Positions 39,953 through 47,497 of a stretch of 64,000 nucleotides of DNA are shown here, piece by piece. Under the pieces are notes generated by a model. The model was not told where the DNA came from and did not search any database. It was given only the letters and a program-made list of their open reading frames with translations. The stretch's first letter is position 1, and the number at the start of each line of letters is the position of its first letter. The DNA comes from Geomonas diazotrophica (lineage in GTDB: Bacteria > Desulfobacterota > Desulfuromonadia > Geobacterales > Geobacteraceae). A program made the translations under genes and the position numbers. The DNA is taken from the NCBI RefSeq assembly GCF_018919385.1, contig NZ_JAHLMF010000011.1, forward strand, positions 124,001 to 188,000, given 5' to 3'.

Positions 39953-40903
39953 CTAGTTGGTCAGCTCCGACGCATGGACAAAGGTGATGCCGCTTTTGGC
40001 CAGTTCGGGCATATAGAGCTTCAGGGCTCGCATGGTTGCAGGGTGCGGATGACAGATTGCTATCGCCGCACCCTTTTTTCTTGCTATGGCGGCAGCCTGC
40101 GCCAACTGCTTGCCGATCGCACTCTCGTCCTGCACGTTGTCCAAAAACACCTGGCGCGCCGCACACCTCATCCCCAGCGCCTTCGCCTCCCGGTACCCGA
40201 CCGAGGCCGGCGAGGTCTTGCTGTCCACGAAGAACAACCCTTTCTCCTTCAGTATCTGCAGCACGACCTTCATCTTTGCCGGATCCTGGGTGAAGCGCGA
40301 TCCCATGTGGTTGTTGGCACCCACGGCGTGGGGCACCGTGGCGAAATAGCTCTTGATCCGCCCGGCAATCTCCGCATCGTCCATGGCGACCAAAACGCCT
40401 ACCGACTCCATCTTCTGCTTGGGATACCCCTCGGGCTCCATCGGCATGTGCACCATCACCTCGGCGCCCGCGGCATGCGCGCCCTCGGCCACCTGCCTGG
40501 CGTGGGCGAGGCTCGGGATGACCGAGTAGGTAAGCGGCTGCCCGATCGACTGCAGCGTCTTCAGCTCCTGCATGCTGGTTCCCATGTCATCGATGATGAT
40601 GGCGAGACGCCCGGGACCAGCGGCCTTGGGGAGTGCGGCCGGATGCGGTTTGGCTGCCGGCGCCTGGGCGGTGGAAAGTTTCTGCTGCACCGGGGCCGGC
40701 CGCTCCGGGATCGGCTGATGCTTCGACGCGCTGACCGCGGGCTTTGCGGGAGGTTGAGGCGGCGGAGAGGGCTTTTTAAAGTGCTCCAGCAGGAAAAAAG
40801 CCGCGGCTATGAGTATCGCGACTATCAAAAGCGCCATGAGCGGCTTGCGCCCGCCGCCCGGTGCAGGTTTACGTCTGTTTACCGCCTTACCCTTCTTTGC
40901 CAC
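39953..40903 (-). CDS. Divergent polysaccharide deacetylase family protein
   Basis: The 316-residue protein has a basic cytoplasmic N-terminus, a membrane helix (about 22-40), a Pro/Ala-rich linker (about 45-95) and a C-terminal YibQ-type domain (LAIIIDDMGTS, VMVHMPMEPEGYP, NNHMGSRFT, FVDSKTSPAS, AICHPHPATM), a divergent branch of the NodB-like deacetylases. It would act in the periplasm on a polysaccharide or peptidoglycan. The GTG start at 40903 is chosen because GGAGGT precedes it; an upstream ATG at 40927 would place that site inside the gene. Confidence 0.86.
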   Translation of the reverse strand: MAKKGKAVNRRKPAPGGGRKPLMALLIVAILIAAAFFLLEHFKKPSPPPQPPAKPAVSASKHQPIPERPAPVQQKLSTAQAPAAKPHPAALPKAAGPGRLAIIIDDMGTSMQELKTLQSIGQPLTYSVIPSLAHARQVAEGAHAAGAEVMVHMPMEPEGYPKQKMESVGVLVAMDDAEIAGRIKSYFATVPHAVGANNHMGSRFTQDPAKMKVVLQILKEKGLFFVDSKTSPASVGYREAKALGMRCAARQVFLDNVQDESAIGKQLAQAAAIARKKGAAIAICHPHPATMRALKLYMPELAKSGITFVHASELTN

Positions 40904-40997
40904 ACACACCTCCGCTGGGACGTGCACAGCAACAAGGAGTTGCGGAGCCCGCCCCGGGACATCATTTTAATGTGAGATAGCATGAGGCACGGTGCCA

Positions 40998-41014
40998 TTG
41001 CAAATGATTTGCAA
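40998..41014. promoter_or_regulatory. Perfect 17-bp palindrome in a divergent intergenic region
   Basis: TTGCAAAT-G-ATTTGCAA, perfectly symmetric. It lies 95 bp from each of the flanking starts (deacetylase at 40903, hemerythrin at 41110), as expected for a dimeric regulator controlling one or both. Confidence 0.5.
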
Positions 41015-41109
41015 AGGGAGACTCGAGAAAGGAAAAGGCAAACATTAAAGATATTGATAAAACGGAGGCGACTAAGGTATAAACACCGAAGACAGTTACG
41101 GAGGAATCT

Positions 41110-41529
41110 ATGTTGGTGGAGTGGCGAGACGACCTGAACATCGGGATGCTGGAAATCGATATCCAGCACAAGCTTCTTTTCGACAAGTTCAACGCGTTCG
41201 TCAGCGCCTACCAGTCCAACCAGGACCAGGACGAGATCATGCGCATGTTCTGGTTCCTCGAAGCCTACGCCGTCACCCACTTCAAGGAAGAGGAAAAGCT
41301 GATGCAGCAGGTCCGGTACCCGGACTTCGTGGGGCACCGTGAAAAGCACCTCGCCTTCATCGACCAGATCAACCGGCTGAAAGAGCGCCTGAAGGTGGAG
41401 GGGATCACGCAAAACATGGTCAGCACCATGACCGGCTTCATCACCAGTTGGCTCATCGAGCACATCTCCACCATGGACCGCGCCATCGGCCGCTTCGTCA
41501 ACAATTCCCCCCTCACCCCCCTGCCCTGA
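41110..41529 (+). CDS. Bacteriohemerythrin
   Basis: The 139-residue four-helix protein has all the diiron ligands: His20, His57, Glu61, His76, His80, His118 and Asp123. It binds oxygen reversibly and may also bind NO. No fused signalling domain is present, so it is a free carrier or sensor. An ACGGAGGAA site precedes the ATG. It opens the plus-strand stress group. Confidence 0.93.
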   Translation: MLVEWRDDLNIGMLEIDIQHKLLFDKFNAFVSAYQSNQDQDEIMRMFWFLEAYAVTHFKEEEKLMQQVRYPDFVGHREKHLAFIDQINRLKERLKVEGITQNMVSTMTGFITSWLIEHISTMDRAIGRFVNNSPLTPLP

Positions 41530-41562
41530 TCGTCGCCCCCTCCCCGCACGACCTCTCACTTT

Positions 41563-41576
41563 TTGATCTGGATCAT
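41563..41576 (+). promoter_or_regulatory. FNR/DNR-type binding site upstream of the RIC gene
   Basis: TTGAT-CTGG-ATCAT matches the CRP/FNR-family consensus TTGATnnnnATCAA at 9 of 10 fixed positions. TACCAT (41598-41603) downstream could be the -10, placing the site centre about 41 bp before the start, the class II activator position. Confidence 0.6.
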
Positions 41577-41687
41577 ACTCTGAATTGCATATAGTGTTAC
41601 CATGGGTCTCAAGGGGGCACGCAAACGCCCCGCAACGTCTGTCTGAACCGGCCGCTCTTCCATCAAGAGCGCCAAGGGAGCGACACC

Positions 41688-42419
41688 ATGGAAAAAACAA
41701 ATCAGGAACCGGCTGCAGCAACCAACACTGAAACCGTAGGCTCGGTGGTCGCCAGGGATTTTCGCGCCGCCGAAGTCTTTGAAAAATACGGCATCGACTT
41801 CTGCTGCGGTGGCAACATGCCGCTGGCACAGGCCTGCCGGGAAAAAGGGATCGACCTCGCGGCGCTGCTGCGCGACCTGGAGCAGGTAGCGGCCCGCCCG
41901 CTGGAGCGCAGCCAGAACTACGACGCCTGGGAGCTTCCCTTCCTGGCCGACTACATCGTCAACGCACACCACAGCTACTTGAAGGAAAACATCCCCACCA
42001 TCGAGGCCTACGCCAACAAGATCGCGCAGGTACACGGACCCAACCACCCCGAGGTGGTGCAGATCGCGGGGATCTTCGCCAAGGTCGCAGCCGACATGGC
42101 GCAACACTTGAAAAGCGAAGAGGAACAACTCTTTCCGGCCATCAGGAAGCTGACCGAACTGAAGAAGGAGGGGGCCGCACCGGACCCGGAAGAGATCAAG
42201 AGGCTGAAGGCGGTCCTGGCGGAACTGGGACACGAGCATGACGAGGTAGGGGCCGCGGTGCACGAGATCCGCCGGCTGTCCAAGAACTACTCGGTCCCCG
42301 GCGACGCCTGCAATACCTTCACGGTCACCTACCAGAAGCTGGAGGAGTTCGAGGACGACCTGCACAAGCACGTCCATTTGGAGAACAACATACTGTTCCC
42401 CAAAGCAGGCAAGCTGTAA
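41688..42419 (+). CDS. ric: RIC family iron-sulfur cluster repair diiron protein (YtfE/ScdA/DnrN)
   Basis: The 243-residue protein has the N-terminal ScdA domain with YGIDFCCGG and a C-terminal hemerythrin-like domain with diiron His/Glu residues (HHSYLKEN, HLKSEEEQLFP, HEHDEVG, HVHLENNILFPKA). RIC proteins repair Fe-S clusters damaged by NO or peroxide, possibly by donating iron. An FNR-type box upstream and norCB downstream support an NO-response role. Confidence 0.95.
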   Translation: MEKTNQEPAAATNTETVGSVVARDFRAAEVFEKYGIDFCCGGNMPLAQACREKGIDLAALLRDLEQVAARPLERSQNYDAWELPFLADYIVNAHHSYLKENIPTIEAYANKIAQVHGPNHPEVVQIAGIFAKVAADMAQHLKSEEEQLFPAIRKLTELKKEGAAPDPEEIKRLKAVLAELGHEHDEVGAAVHEIRRLSKNYSVPGDACNTFTVTYQKLEEFEDDLHKHVHLENNILFPKAGKL

Positions 42420-42485
42420 GCCCCCCTACCGGCCCCCTCTCCCCTTGCGGGAGGGGAAACCCAAAACAAATAACAAGGAGCAGCG

Positions 42486-42572
42486 ATGACCCTCATAGTA
42501 GCAATGTTCGCTTTATCGTGGCTGGCGCTGGCAGCCCTTTCTCTTTGCCCCCTGAGGCAGCGCAAAGATTAG
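42486..42572 (+). CDS. 28-residue single-span membrane microprotein
   Basis: The ATG at 42486 follows a good AAGGAG site. The product is one hydrophobic helix (about residues 3-21) with a short basic tail RQRKD. A strong terminator starts 55 bp later. It sits 66 bp after ric and is likely co-transcribed with it. The name and function are unknown; tiny helices of this kind often stabilise membrane oxidases or reductases. Confidence 0.6.
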   Translation: MTLIVAMFALSWLALAALSLCPLRQRKD

Positions 42573-42626
42573 CAGGCCGCCGCCACCCCCACATTAGCCC
42601 CTCCGCCCAAACCGCCACCGTATCGC

Positions 42627-42672
42627 AAGGCCCCGAAAAAGGATCCCTACAATCCTTTCGGGGCCTTATTTG
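42627..42672 (+). terminator. Terminator after ric and the microprotein
   Basis: AAGGCCCCGAAA pairs with TTTCGGGGCCTT, extended by AGGAT/ATCCT, followed by ATTTGT. Confidence 0.8.
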
Positions 42673-42682
42673 TACCGCCGGG

Positions 42683-42710
42683 TTGACATCCGTCCTCCTC
42701 ACGGTATCCT
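42683..42710 (+). promoter_or_regulatory. Promoter of norCB
   Basis: TTGACA (42683-42688), 16 bp, then TATCCT (42705-42710), about 60 bp before the norC ATG, which has an AGGAGG site. Confidence 0.55.
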
Positions 42711-42725
42711 TCCTGCTGTCAATAA

Positions 42726-42739
42726 TTAGAACAATCTAA
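42726..42739 (+). promoter_or_regulatory. Candidate operator of norCB
   Basis: TTAGA-ACAA-TCTAA, a perfect 5-4-5 inverted repeat just after the predicted transcription start, a repressor-type position. Confidence 0.45.
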
Positions 42740-42772
42740 CCATATCATCAACCACGGCAAAAGGAGGGCGGT

Positions 42773-43489
42773 ATGACCGGAAAAACAGCCCGGCTGATCT
42801 TCTGGGTGGGAACCCTCACCTCGGCAGCGATTTTCCTCTGGCAAACCTATGACTTCCACATGCAGACCCCCAAGTTCACCCACACGGACAAGCTCACCGA
42901 ACAGGTAGTTGCCGGCAAGAAGGTCTGGCACAAGTACAACTGCAACGACTGCCACACCATCCTCGGCTTCGGCGGCTACTACGCGCCGGACATGACCAAG
43001 GCCTTCTACCGGCTGGGGGAAAACAACATCGCCTCAATCGTGCAGCACCCGGAAGTGATGTACAAAAACTCCTTCCGGAAGATGCCCCACCTTGGCGTCA
43101 GCGAGACGGAAACCACGCAGTTGGTCACCTTCCTGCGCTGGGTCGGCGAGATCGAGAACCGGCACTGGCCCCCGCAGGACGAGAAGTTCGTGGAGGCATA
43201 CAAGCTGCGCGAGTCCCAGCCGCAAAAGCTCGACAAGGTGCATTTGGTCCTGCAGGCCTGCGGCGGCTGCCACACCTTCGAGAACCAGGGACGCAATGTG
43301 GGCGGAGACCTCACCGCCATCGCCAACCGCATCACCTACGACCGGCAAACCCTCATCAACTACATGATCAACCCGCAGTCGGTGCGCCCCGGTGTGACCA
43401 TGCCGCCGCAGGATGTCAGCCCGCAGACCGCCGGGATCATCGCCGATTTCGTGCTGAGCCTTAAGTCGAACAAGGAGGTGAGCAAATGA
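42773..43489 (+). CDS. norC: NO reductase cytochrome c subunit (NorC) with an extra haem-binding motif
   Basis: The 238-residue protein has an N-terminal membrane anchor (about 7-24), a NorC-type haem c domain with CNDCH (57-61) and the ILGFGGYYAPD segment, and a second haem c motif CGGCH (163-167) in a C-terminal extension. Typical NorC is about 150 residues with one haem. It would pass electrons to NorB, whose start overlaps by 4 bp. The second haem may replace a soluble donor. Confidence 0.9.
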   Translation: MTGKTARLIFWVGTLTSAAIFLWQTYDFHMQTPKFTHTDKLTEQVVAGKKVWHKYNCNDCHTILGFGGYYAPDMTKAFYRLGENNIASIVQHPEVMYKNSFRKMPHLGVSETETTQLVTFLRWVGEIENRHWPPQDEKFVEAYKLRESQPQKLDKVHLVLQACGGCHTFENQGRNVGGDLTAIANRITYDRQTLINYMINPQSVRPGVTMPPQDVSPQTAGIIADFVLSLKSNKEVSK

Positions 43490-44856
43490 TGCTGATCGAA
43501 TACCAAAGCCAGCGGGTGTCGCTGTGGTACTTCCGTCTCGCCCTGGTTCTTTTCATACTGCAGGTGATCATAGGGCTGTGGCTCTCCATCAACTACGCCT
43601 TCACTCTGCCGCAGGAACTGGTCAACGTCTTCCCCTTCTCCACCGCCCGCGAGATCCACACCAACACGCTGGTGGCCTGGATGCTCTTGGGGTTCATGGG
43701 AGGAACCTATTATATCCTCCCCCCGGAGTGCGGCCGTGAGCTCTACAGCCCGAAGATCGCCTACGCCCAGCTCATCATCTTCGTCGCCGCCGCGGTCACC
43801 GCGGTCGTCGGCTTCCTGTTCGGCTGGACCCGCGGCAAGCCGCTTTTGGAGATCCCCTTTCCACTCAACGCCCTGATCGTGGTTGCAGCGCTTCTCTTCA
43901 TCGCCAACGTCGCCATGACCATCATCCAGTCCAAGGAGAAATCGGCCCTGCAGTGGATGCTGCTGGGGGGCGTCACCTTCCTTGCGGTCATGTATCTCTT
44001 CGGGATGCCCTTCTACAAGAACCTGAACACGGATTACTACTATTGGTGGTGGGTGATTCATCTCTGGGTGGAGGGGGCCTGGGAGGTGGTGACGGCGTCC
44101 ATCGTCGCCTACATCATCATGAGGGTGACCGGGGTGGACCGCAAGGTGGTGGAGAAATGGCTCTACGTGGAGACCGGGCTCTTCCTCTTCACCGGCATCG
44201 TCGGCACCGGCCATCACTACTACTGGATCGGCGCCCCCGACTACTGGCTCTGGTGGGGGGGCGTGTTCAGCGCACTCGAACCGCTCCCCATCGTGCTCAT
44301 GGTGGTGGACACCTGGATGCACGTGCGCGAGCGCAAAAACCCCATCGTGAACCCGCTCACCTGGTACTACATCGTCGGGCTCGCCATCTATCACCTGGTC
44401 GGCGCCGGGCTTTGGGGCTTCATGCACACGCTGCCGCCGATCAACTACTACACCCACGGCAGCCAGATCACCGTCTCTCACGGTCACTTAGCCTTCTTCG
44501 GCGCCTACGCCCTGCTGAACCTCACCATCTTCTACTTCGCCATGCCGCGGCTGAAGGGGATCAACAAGTACAATGACCGGCTGGGCAGGTGGGGCTTCTG
44601 GATCATGACCATCGCCATGTTCCTCCTGGGGCTCGTCTTCGGAATCGCGGGGATCCTGCAGACCTACCTGGAGCGGTTCCTGGACATCGGTTACAGCACC
44701 GCGCACCTCACCATGATGTTCTGGTTCCGGGTCGCCTTCGGCGTGGGTCTCGTCTTCCTCGCCGGCGTCATCATCACCGTGTACCATCTCTTCACCATCA
44801 AGCAGTCCAACCTCCCCGCGCCCGAACCGGTGGTAACGCCGGCCGCAAACATCTGA
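43486..44856 (+). CDS. norB: Nitric oxide reductase large subunit (cNOR type NorB)
   Basis: This 456-residue haem-copper family protein has about 12 membrane helices. The residues that distinguish NO reductase from oxygen reductase are visible: HLWVEGAWE with His192, Glu196 (FeB ligand) and Glu200, His243-His244, and Glu265 in FSALEPLPI. Haem b ligands are near His58 (EIHTN) and His332/His334 (SHGH). It reduces two NO to N2O with electrons from NorC. It has no quinol-loop N-terminal extension, so it is not the qNOR type. Confidence 0.93.
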   Translation: MMLIEYQSQRVSLWYFRLALVLFILQVIIGLWLSINYAFTLPQELVNVFPFSTAREIHTNTLVAWMLLGFMGGTYYILPPECGRELYSPKIAYAQLIIFVAAAVTAVVGFLFGWTRGKPLLEIPFPLNALIVVAALLFIANVAMTIIQSKEKSALQWMLLGGVTFLAVMYLFGMPFYKNLNTDYYYWWWVIHLWVEGAWEVVTASIVAYIIMRVTGVDRKVVEKWLYVETGLFLFTGIVGTGHHYYWIGAPDYWLWWGGVFSALEPLPIVLMVVDTWMHVRERKNPIVNPLTWYYIVGLAIYHLVGAGLWGFMHTLPPINYYTHGSQITVSHGHLAFFGAYALLNLTIFYFAMPRLKGINKYNDRLGRWGFWIMTIAMFLLGLVFGIAGILQTYLERFLDIGYSTAHLTMMFWFRVAFGVGLVFLAGVIITVYHLFTIKQSNLPAPEPVVTPAANI

Positions 44857-44872
44857 CCCCAGGCGAAATAAA

Positions 44873-44904
44873 GAAGGGACCATACACCTTTGTATGGTCC
44901 CTTC
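44873..44904 (+). terminator. Hairpin terminator after norB
   Basis: GAAGGGACCATACA and TGTATGGTCCCTTC around a 4-base loop, 16 bp past the norB stop; it lacks a clear U-run. Confidence 0.65.
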
Positions 44905-45083
44905 CCTGACATCCGTCTGCCCTATGGCACCAGCCTGAACTGCTGCTTAGGCTGGCGTCATTTGATCACCCTGATCACGTCCCCCCCTCGAAGGCAACCT
45001 CTCCCACCCAAATAATAGAAAAGCCCGCCGAAATGATGGACCTCGCATTGCAAGTCCAGCATCAATTTCTCTTCGAGCGCACG

Positions 45084-45255
45084 GATTGAATCGGTAGCGT
45101 TGGCGATTTATCGCCGACGCCAAAGATTGAATCACCAGCGCGGGCAATTTATCGTCGACGCCGAAAATTGAATCGGCAGCGCGGGCGATTTATCGCCGAC
45201 GCCGAAGATTGAATCGGCAGCGCGGACAATTTATCGCCGGGGCCGGAGGTTGAAC
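45084..45255. repeat. 41-bp tandem repeat, four copies plus a partial
   Basis: Repeats begin at 45084, 45125, 45166, 45207 and 45248 (partial), so the period is exactly 41 bp. Each starts with GATTGAATC and contains a GGCGAT-TT-ATCGCC hairpin core, intact in copies 1 and 3 and altered in copies 2 and 4. It lies between convergent norB and hcp. There are no spacers, so it is not CRISPR. Confidence 0.9.
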
Positions 45256-45344
45256 GCGTTGATTATTATTAAACAGGTGTGGTGTAGCTTGGGAGTGAGT
45301 GCTACGCATCGCGGGAATTTACTCGATGGACCCGAATTACAGGA

Positions 45345-45380
45345 TGAAAAAAAGGCGCCAGGTCTGCCCGGACCTGGCGC
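45345..45380 (-). terminator. Rho-independent terminator downstream of hcp
   Basis: GCGCCAGGTC/GACCTGGCGC hairpin followed on the minus strand by a run of seven T. Confidence 0.85.
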
Positions 45381-45423
45381 TAAAGGAGCTACATCTGCTC
45401 TGGTGCTGCGTGCTGCTACTGCA

Positions 45424-45445
45424 GGGACCGGCTAAGGCCGGTCCC
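45424..45445 (-). terminator. First hairpin after hcp
   Basis: GGGACCGGC-TAAG-GCCGGTCCC, 27 bp past the hcp stop and upstream of the stronger terminator; without a T-run it may only protect the 3' end. Confidence 0.5.
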
Positions 45446-45471
45446 CTTAGATTATTGTCCGAGGCCCGCTA

Positions 45472-47121
45472 TTACTGCCCGAGGCTCGCCTTGAGGTCCG
45501 CGTCAACGCTGCCGATCTGGCCGATGTTGAAGTTGTCGACCAGGAACTGCAACACGTTGGGCGACAGGTAGGCGGGAAGCGCGGGTCCCAGCTTGATGTT
45601 CTTGACGCCGAGGAAGAGCAGGGACAGCAGGATGACGTGGGCCTTCTGCTCGTACCAGGAGAGGATGAAGGAAAGCGGCAGGTCGTTCAGCCCGCAGTTG
45701 AAGGCACCGGCCAAGGCCGAGGCGATCTGCACCGCGGAATAGGCGTCGTTGCACTGCCCCACGTCCAGAAGACGCGGGATGCCGCCGATGTCGCCGAACT
45801 CCAGCTTGTTGAAGCGGTACTTGCCGCAGGCGAGGGTCAGGATGACGCAGTCCTTGGGCACCTTCTCGGCGAACTCGGTGTAGTAGTTACGCCCGCTCTT
45901 CGCGCCGTCGCAGCCGCCGATCAGGAAGAAGTGCTTGACCGCACCCGCCTTCACCGCCTCGATCACCTTGTCCGCCACACCGAGCACCGCGTTGTGACCG
46001 AAGCCGGTCAGGATCTCCTGCCCCGGTGCGTCGGGGAGGTCCGGGCACTCCAGGGCCTTGTTGATCACCTCGTCGAACTTCCAGCCGGTGAGGTGCTTGG
46101 CGCCGGGCCAGCCCACTTCGCCCCAGGTGAACAACCGGTCCTTGTAGCTCTCCGCCGGGCGCTGGATGCAGTTGGTGTTGAAGATGATGGCGCCGGGGAA
46201 GTTCGGGAACTCCTTGGCCTGGTCCTGCCACGCGCCGCCGAAGTTGCCGTAGAGGTGCGGGTACTTCTTGAGCCCCGGGTAGCCGTGAGCCGGGAGCATC
46301 TCGCCGTGGGTGTAGACGTCGATCCCCTTCCCTTCGGTCTGCTTCAAGAGCTCTTCGAGCATGCGCAGGTCGTGACCGGAAACCAGGATCCCCTTGTTCT
46401 TGCGGGTGCCGAGCTGGACCTTGGTCGGGACCGGATGCCCGTAGTGCTCCACGTGCCCGGTGTTGAGCATCTCCATGACCTTGATGTTCAACTTGCCGCA
46501 CTCCATGGCGATCCCCACGAAGTCCATGAGCCCCTTGGTGGTGTCGGTGGTGGCGGCGAGCGCCTTGTGGAAGAAGGCGAAGACCTCCTCGTCGGTCTTG
46601 CCCAGGATGATGGCGTGTTCCGCGTAGGCCGCCATCCCCTTCAGGCCGTAGATGATGATCTCGATGGCGGAAAGGATGTCGGGGTCGCTGTGCTGGCTCT
46701 TCACCCCGTGGGCCTGTCCCTGTGCGACCAGCCCTTCCAGGTTGTCGGCGATCACCCAGGCGGCAGGGCCGTCAGTGATGGCGGGGGCCTCCGCGCCGTT
46801 CTTCTCGCGGTAGGCGCTCTCGTACATCGCCTTCACCTGCTCCTTGAGGTCGTAGCACTTCCTCAGTTTGCCCGCCAACTGCACCGGATCGAAGTCCACG
46901 TTGGTCACGGTGGTGAAAAGGCCCTCGATAAGGAACATGTCCGCGACGGTGTTGCGCGCGTCCAGCTCCCTTGCCTTGTCAGCGTAAATGGCCAGCCCCT
47001 TGAGACCGTACATCATAAGATCCAGCAAGGCGGCGACCTCAGGATTCTTGCCGCATACCCCTACTACCTCGCACCCGGTTCCCTTGGCGGCCTGCTCACA
47101 TTGGCGGCAAAACATCGACAT
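45472..47121 (-). CDS. hcp: Hybrid cluster protein (hydroxylamine reductase / NO reductase)
   Basis: The 549-residue enzyme has the N-terminal cysteines C5, C8, C17 and C23, spaced C-x2-C-x8-C-x5-C as in the class that binds [4Fe-4S], and the hybrid-cluster ligands further on (GHDLRMLEELL region, NTNCIQRP, LACGKYRFN, GQCNDAYSAVQIA). It detoxifies NO and hydroxylamine in anaerobes. The start at 47121 is set by the C-x2-C motif and a GGGGGA site; the frame continues upstream to 47196 across the promoter. No hcr reductase gene follows. Confidence 0.95.
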   Translation of the reverse strand: MSMFCRQCEQAAKGTGCEVVGVCGKNPEVAALLDLMMYGLKGLAIYADKARELDARNTVADMFLIEGLFTTVTNVDFDPVQLAGKLRKCYDLKEQVKAMYESAYREKNGAEAPAITDGPAAWVIADNLEGLVAQGQAHGVKSQHSDPDILSAIEIIIYGLKGMAAYAEHAIILGKTDEEVFAFFHKALAATTDTTKGLMDFVGIAMECGKLNIKVMEMLNTGHVEHYGHPVPTKVQLGTRKNKGILVSGHDLRMLEELLKQTEGKGIDVYTHGEMLPAHGYPGLKKYPHLYGNFGGAWQDQAKEFPNFPGAIIFNTNCIQRPAESYKDRLFTWGEVGWPGAKHLTGWKFDEVINKALECPDLPDAPGQEILTGFGHNAVLGVADKVIEAVKAGAVKHFFLIGGCDGAKSGRNYYTEFAEKVPKDCVILTLACGKYRFNKLEFGDIGGIPRLLDVGQCNDAYSAVQIASALAGAFNCGLNDLPLSFILSWYEQKAHVILLSLLFLGVKNIKLGPALPAYLSPNVLQFLVDNFNIGQIGSVDADLKASLGQ

Positions 47122-47173
47122 ATGGATTCCCCCTTTTCTATTGAAGTCACTAGGAAATTTCGAAAACTGATTT

Positions 47174-47201
47174 ACTATATCTGGAATGTTTTCCATTTCA
47201 A
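47174..47201 (-). promoter_or_regulatory. hcp promoter with an internal palindrome
   Basis: Minus strand TTGAAA (47196-47201), 16 bp, then TATAGT (47174-47179). The spacer holds the perfect 5-4-5 inverted repeat TGGAA-N4-TTCCA (47182-47195), an ideal repressor site. Confidence 0.6.
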
Positions 47202-47320
47202 CAACGGCCGGCCCGAAATTCGAATTAAATCGAGCTAACAGGCAAGGCAGACTTTCTCTGAGCCGGAAGGAAGAGCGGGCATGGCAGGGTAAGACCTGTC
47301 GGTGCCACAGGAGTTAACAG

Positions 47321-47497
47321 ATGGGAAAGGACAGCAAGACCCTATGCAAGTGGGACAAGGACGAGATAAAGGACAACCTGAAGGAACTTAAGAAGATCGT
47401 CGCCGAACCGCGCTACGTCTGCAAGAAATGCGGCCGCGCGGCCAAGAAAGAGGAACACCTCTGCAAGCCCGAAGCGCTGGACAAGAAGGATGGCTAG
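47321..47497 (+). CDS. Small cysteine-containing protein (58 residues)
   Basis: The ATG at 47321 follows CAGGAG. The product is highly charged (Lys and Glu) with CKKCG and a later single Cys (HLC), a small zinc-finger-like pattern, plus Cys9. It is divergent from hcp and overlaps the next minus-strand gene by 4 bp at its stop. I do not recognise a named family. Confidence 0.72.
   Translation: MGKDSKTLCKWDKDEIKDNLKELKKIVAEPRYVCKKCGRAAKKEEHLCKPEALDKKDG

Noticed and set aside
45084-45255. The 41-bp array as a CRISPR array
   Set aside because: Copies abut each other with no variable spacers, and there are no cas genes in the window.
45250-45435. A 61-codon plus-strand frame between norB and hcp
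   Set aside because: It runs through the hcp terminator hairpin and has no ribosome site.
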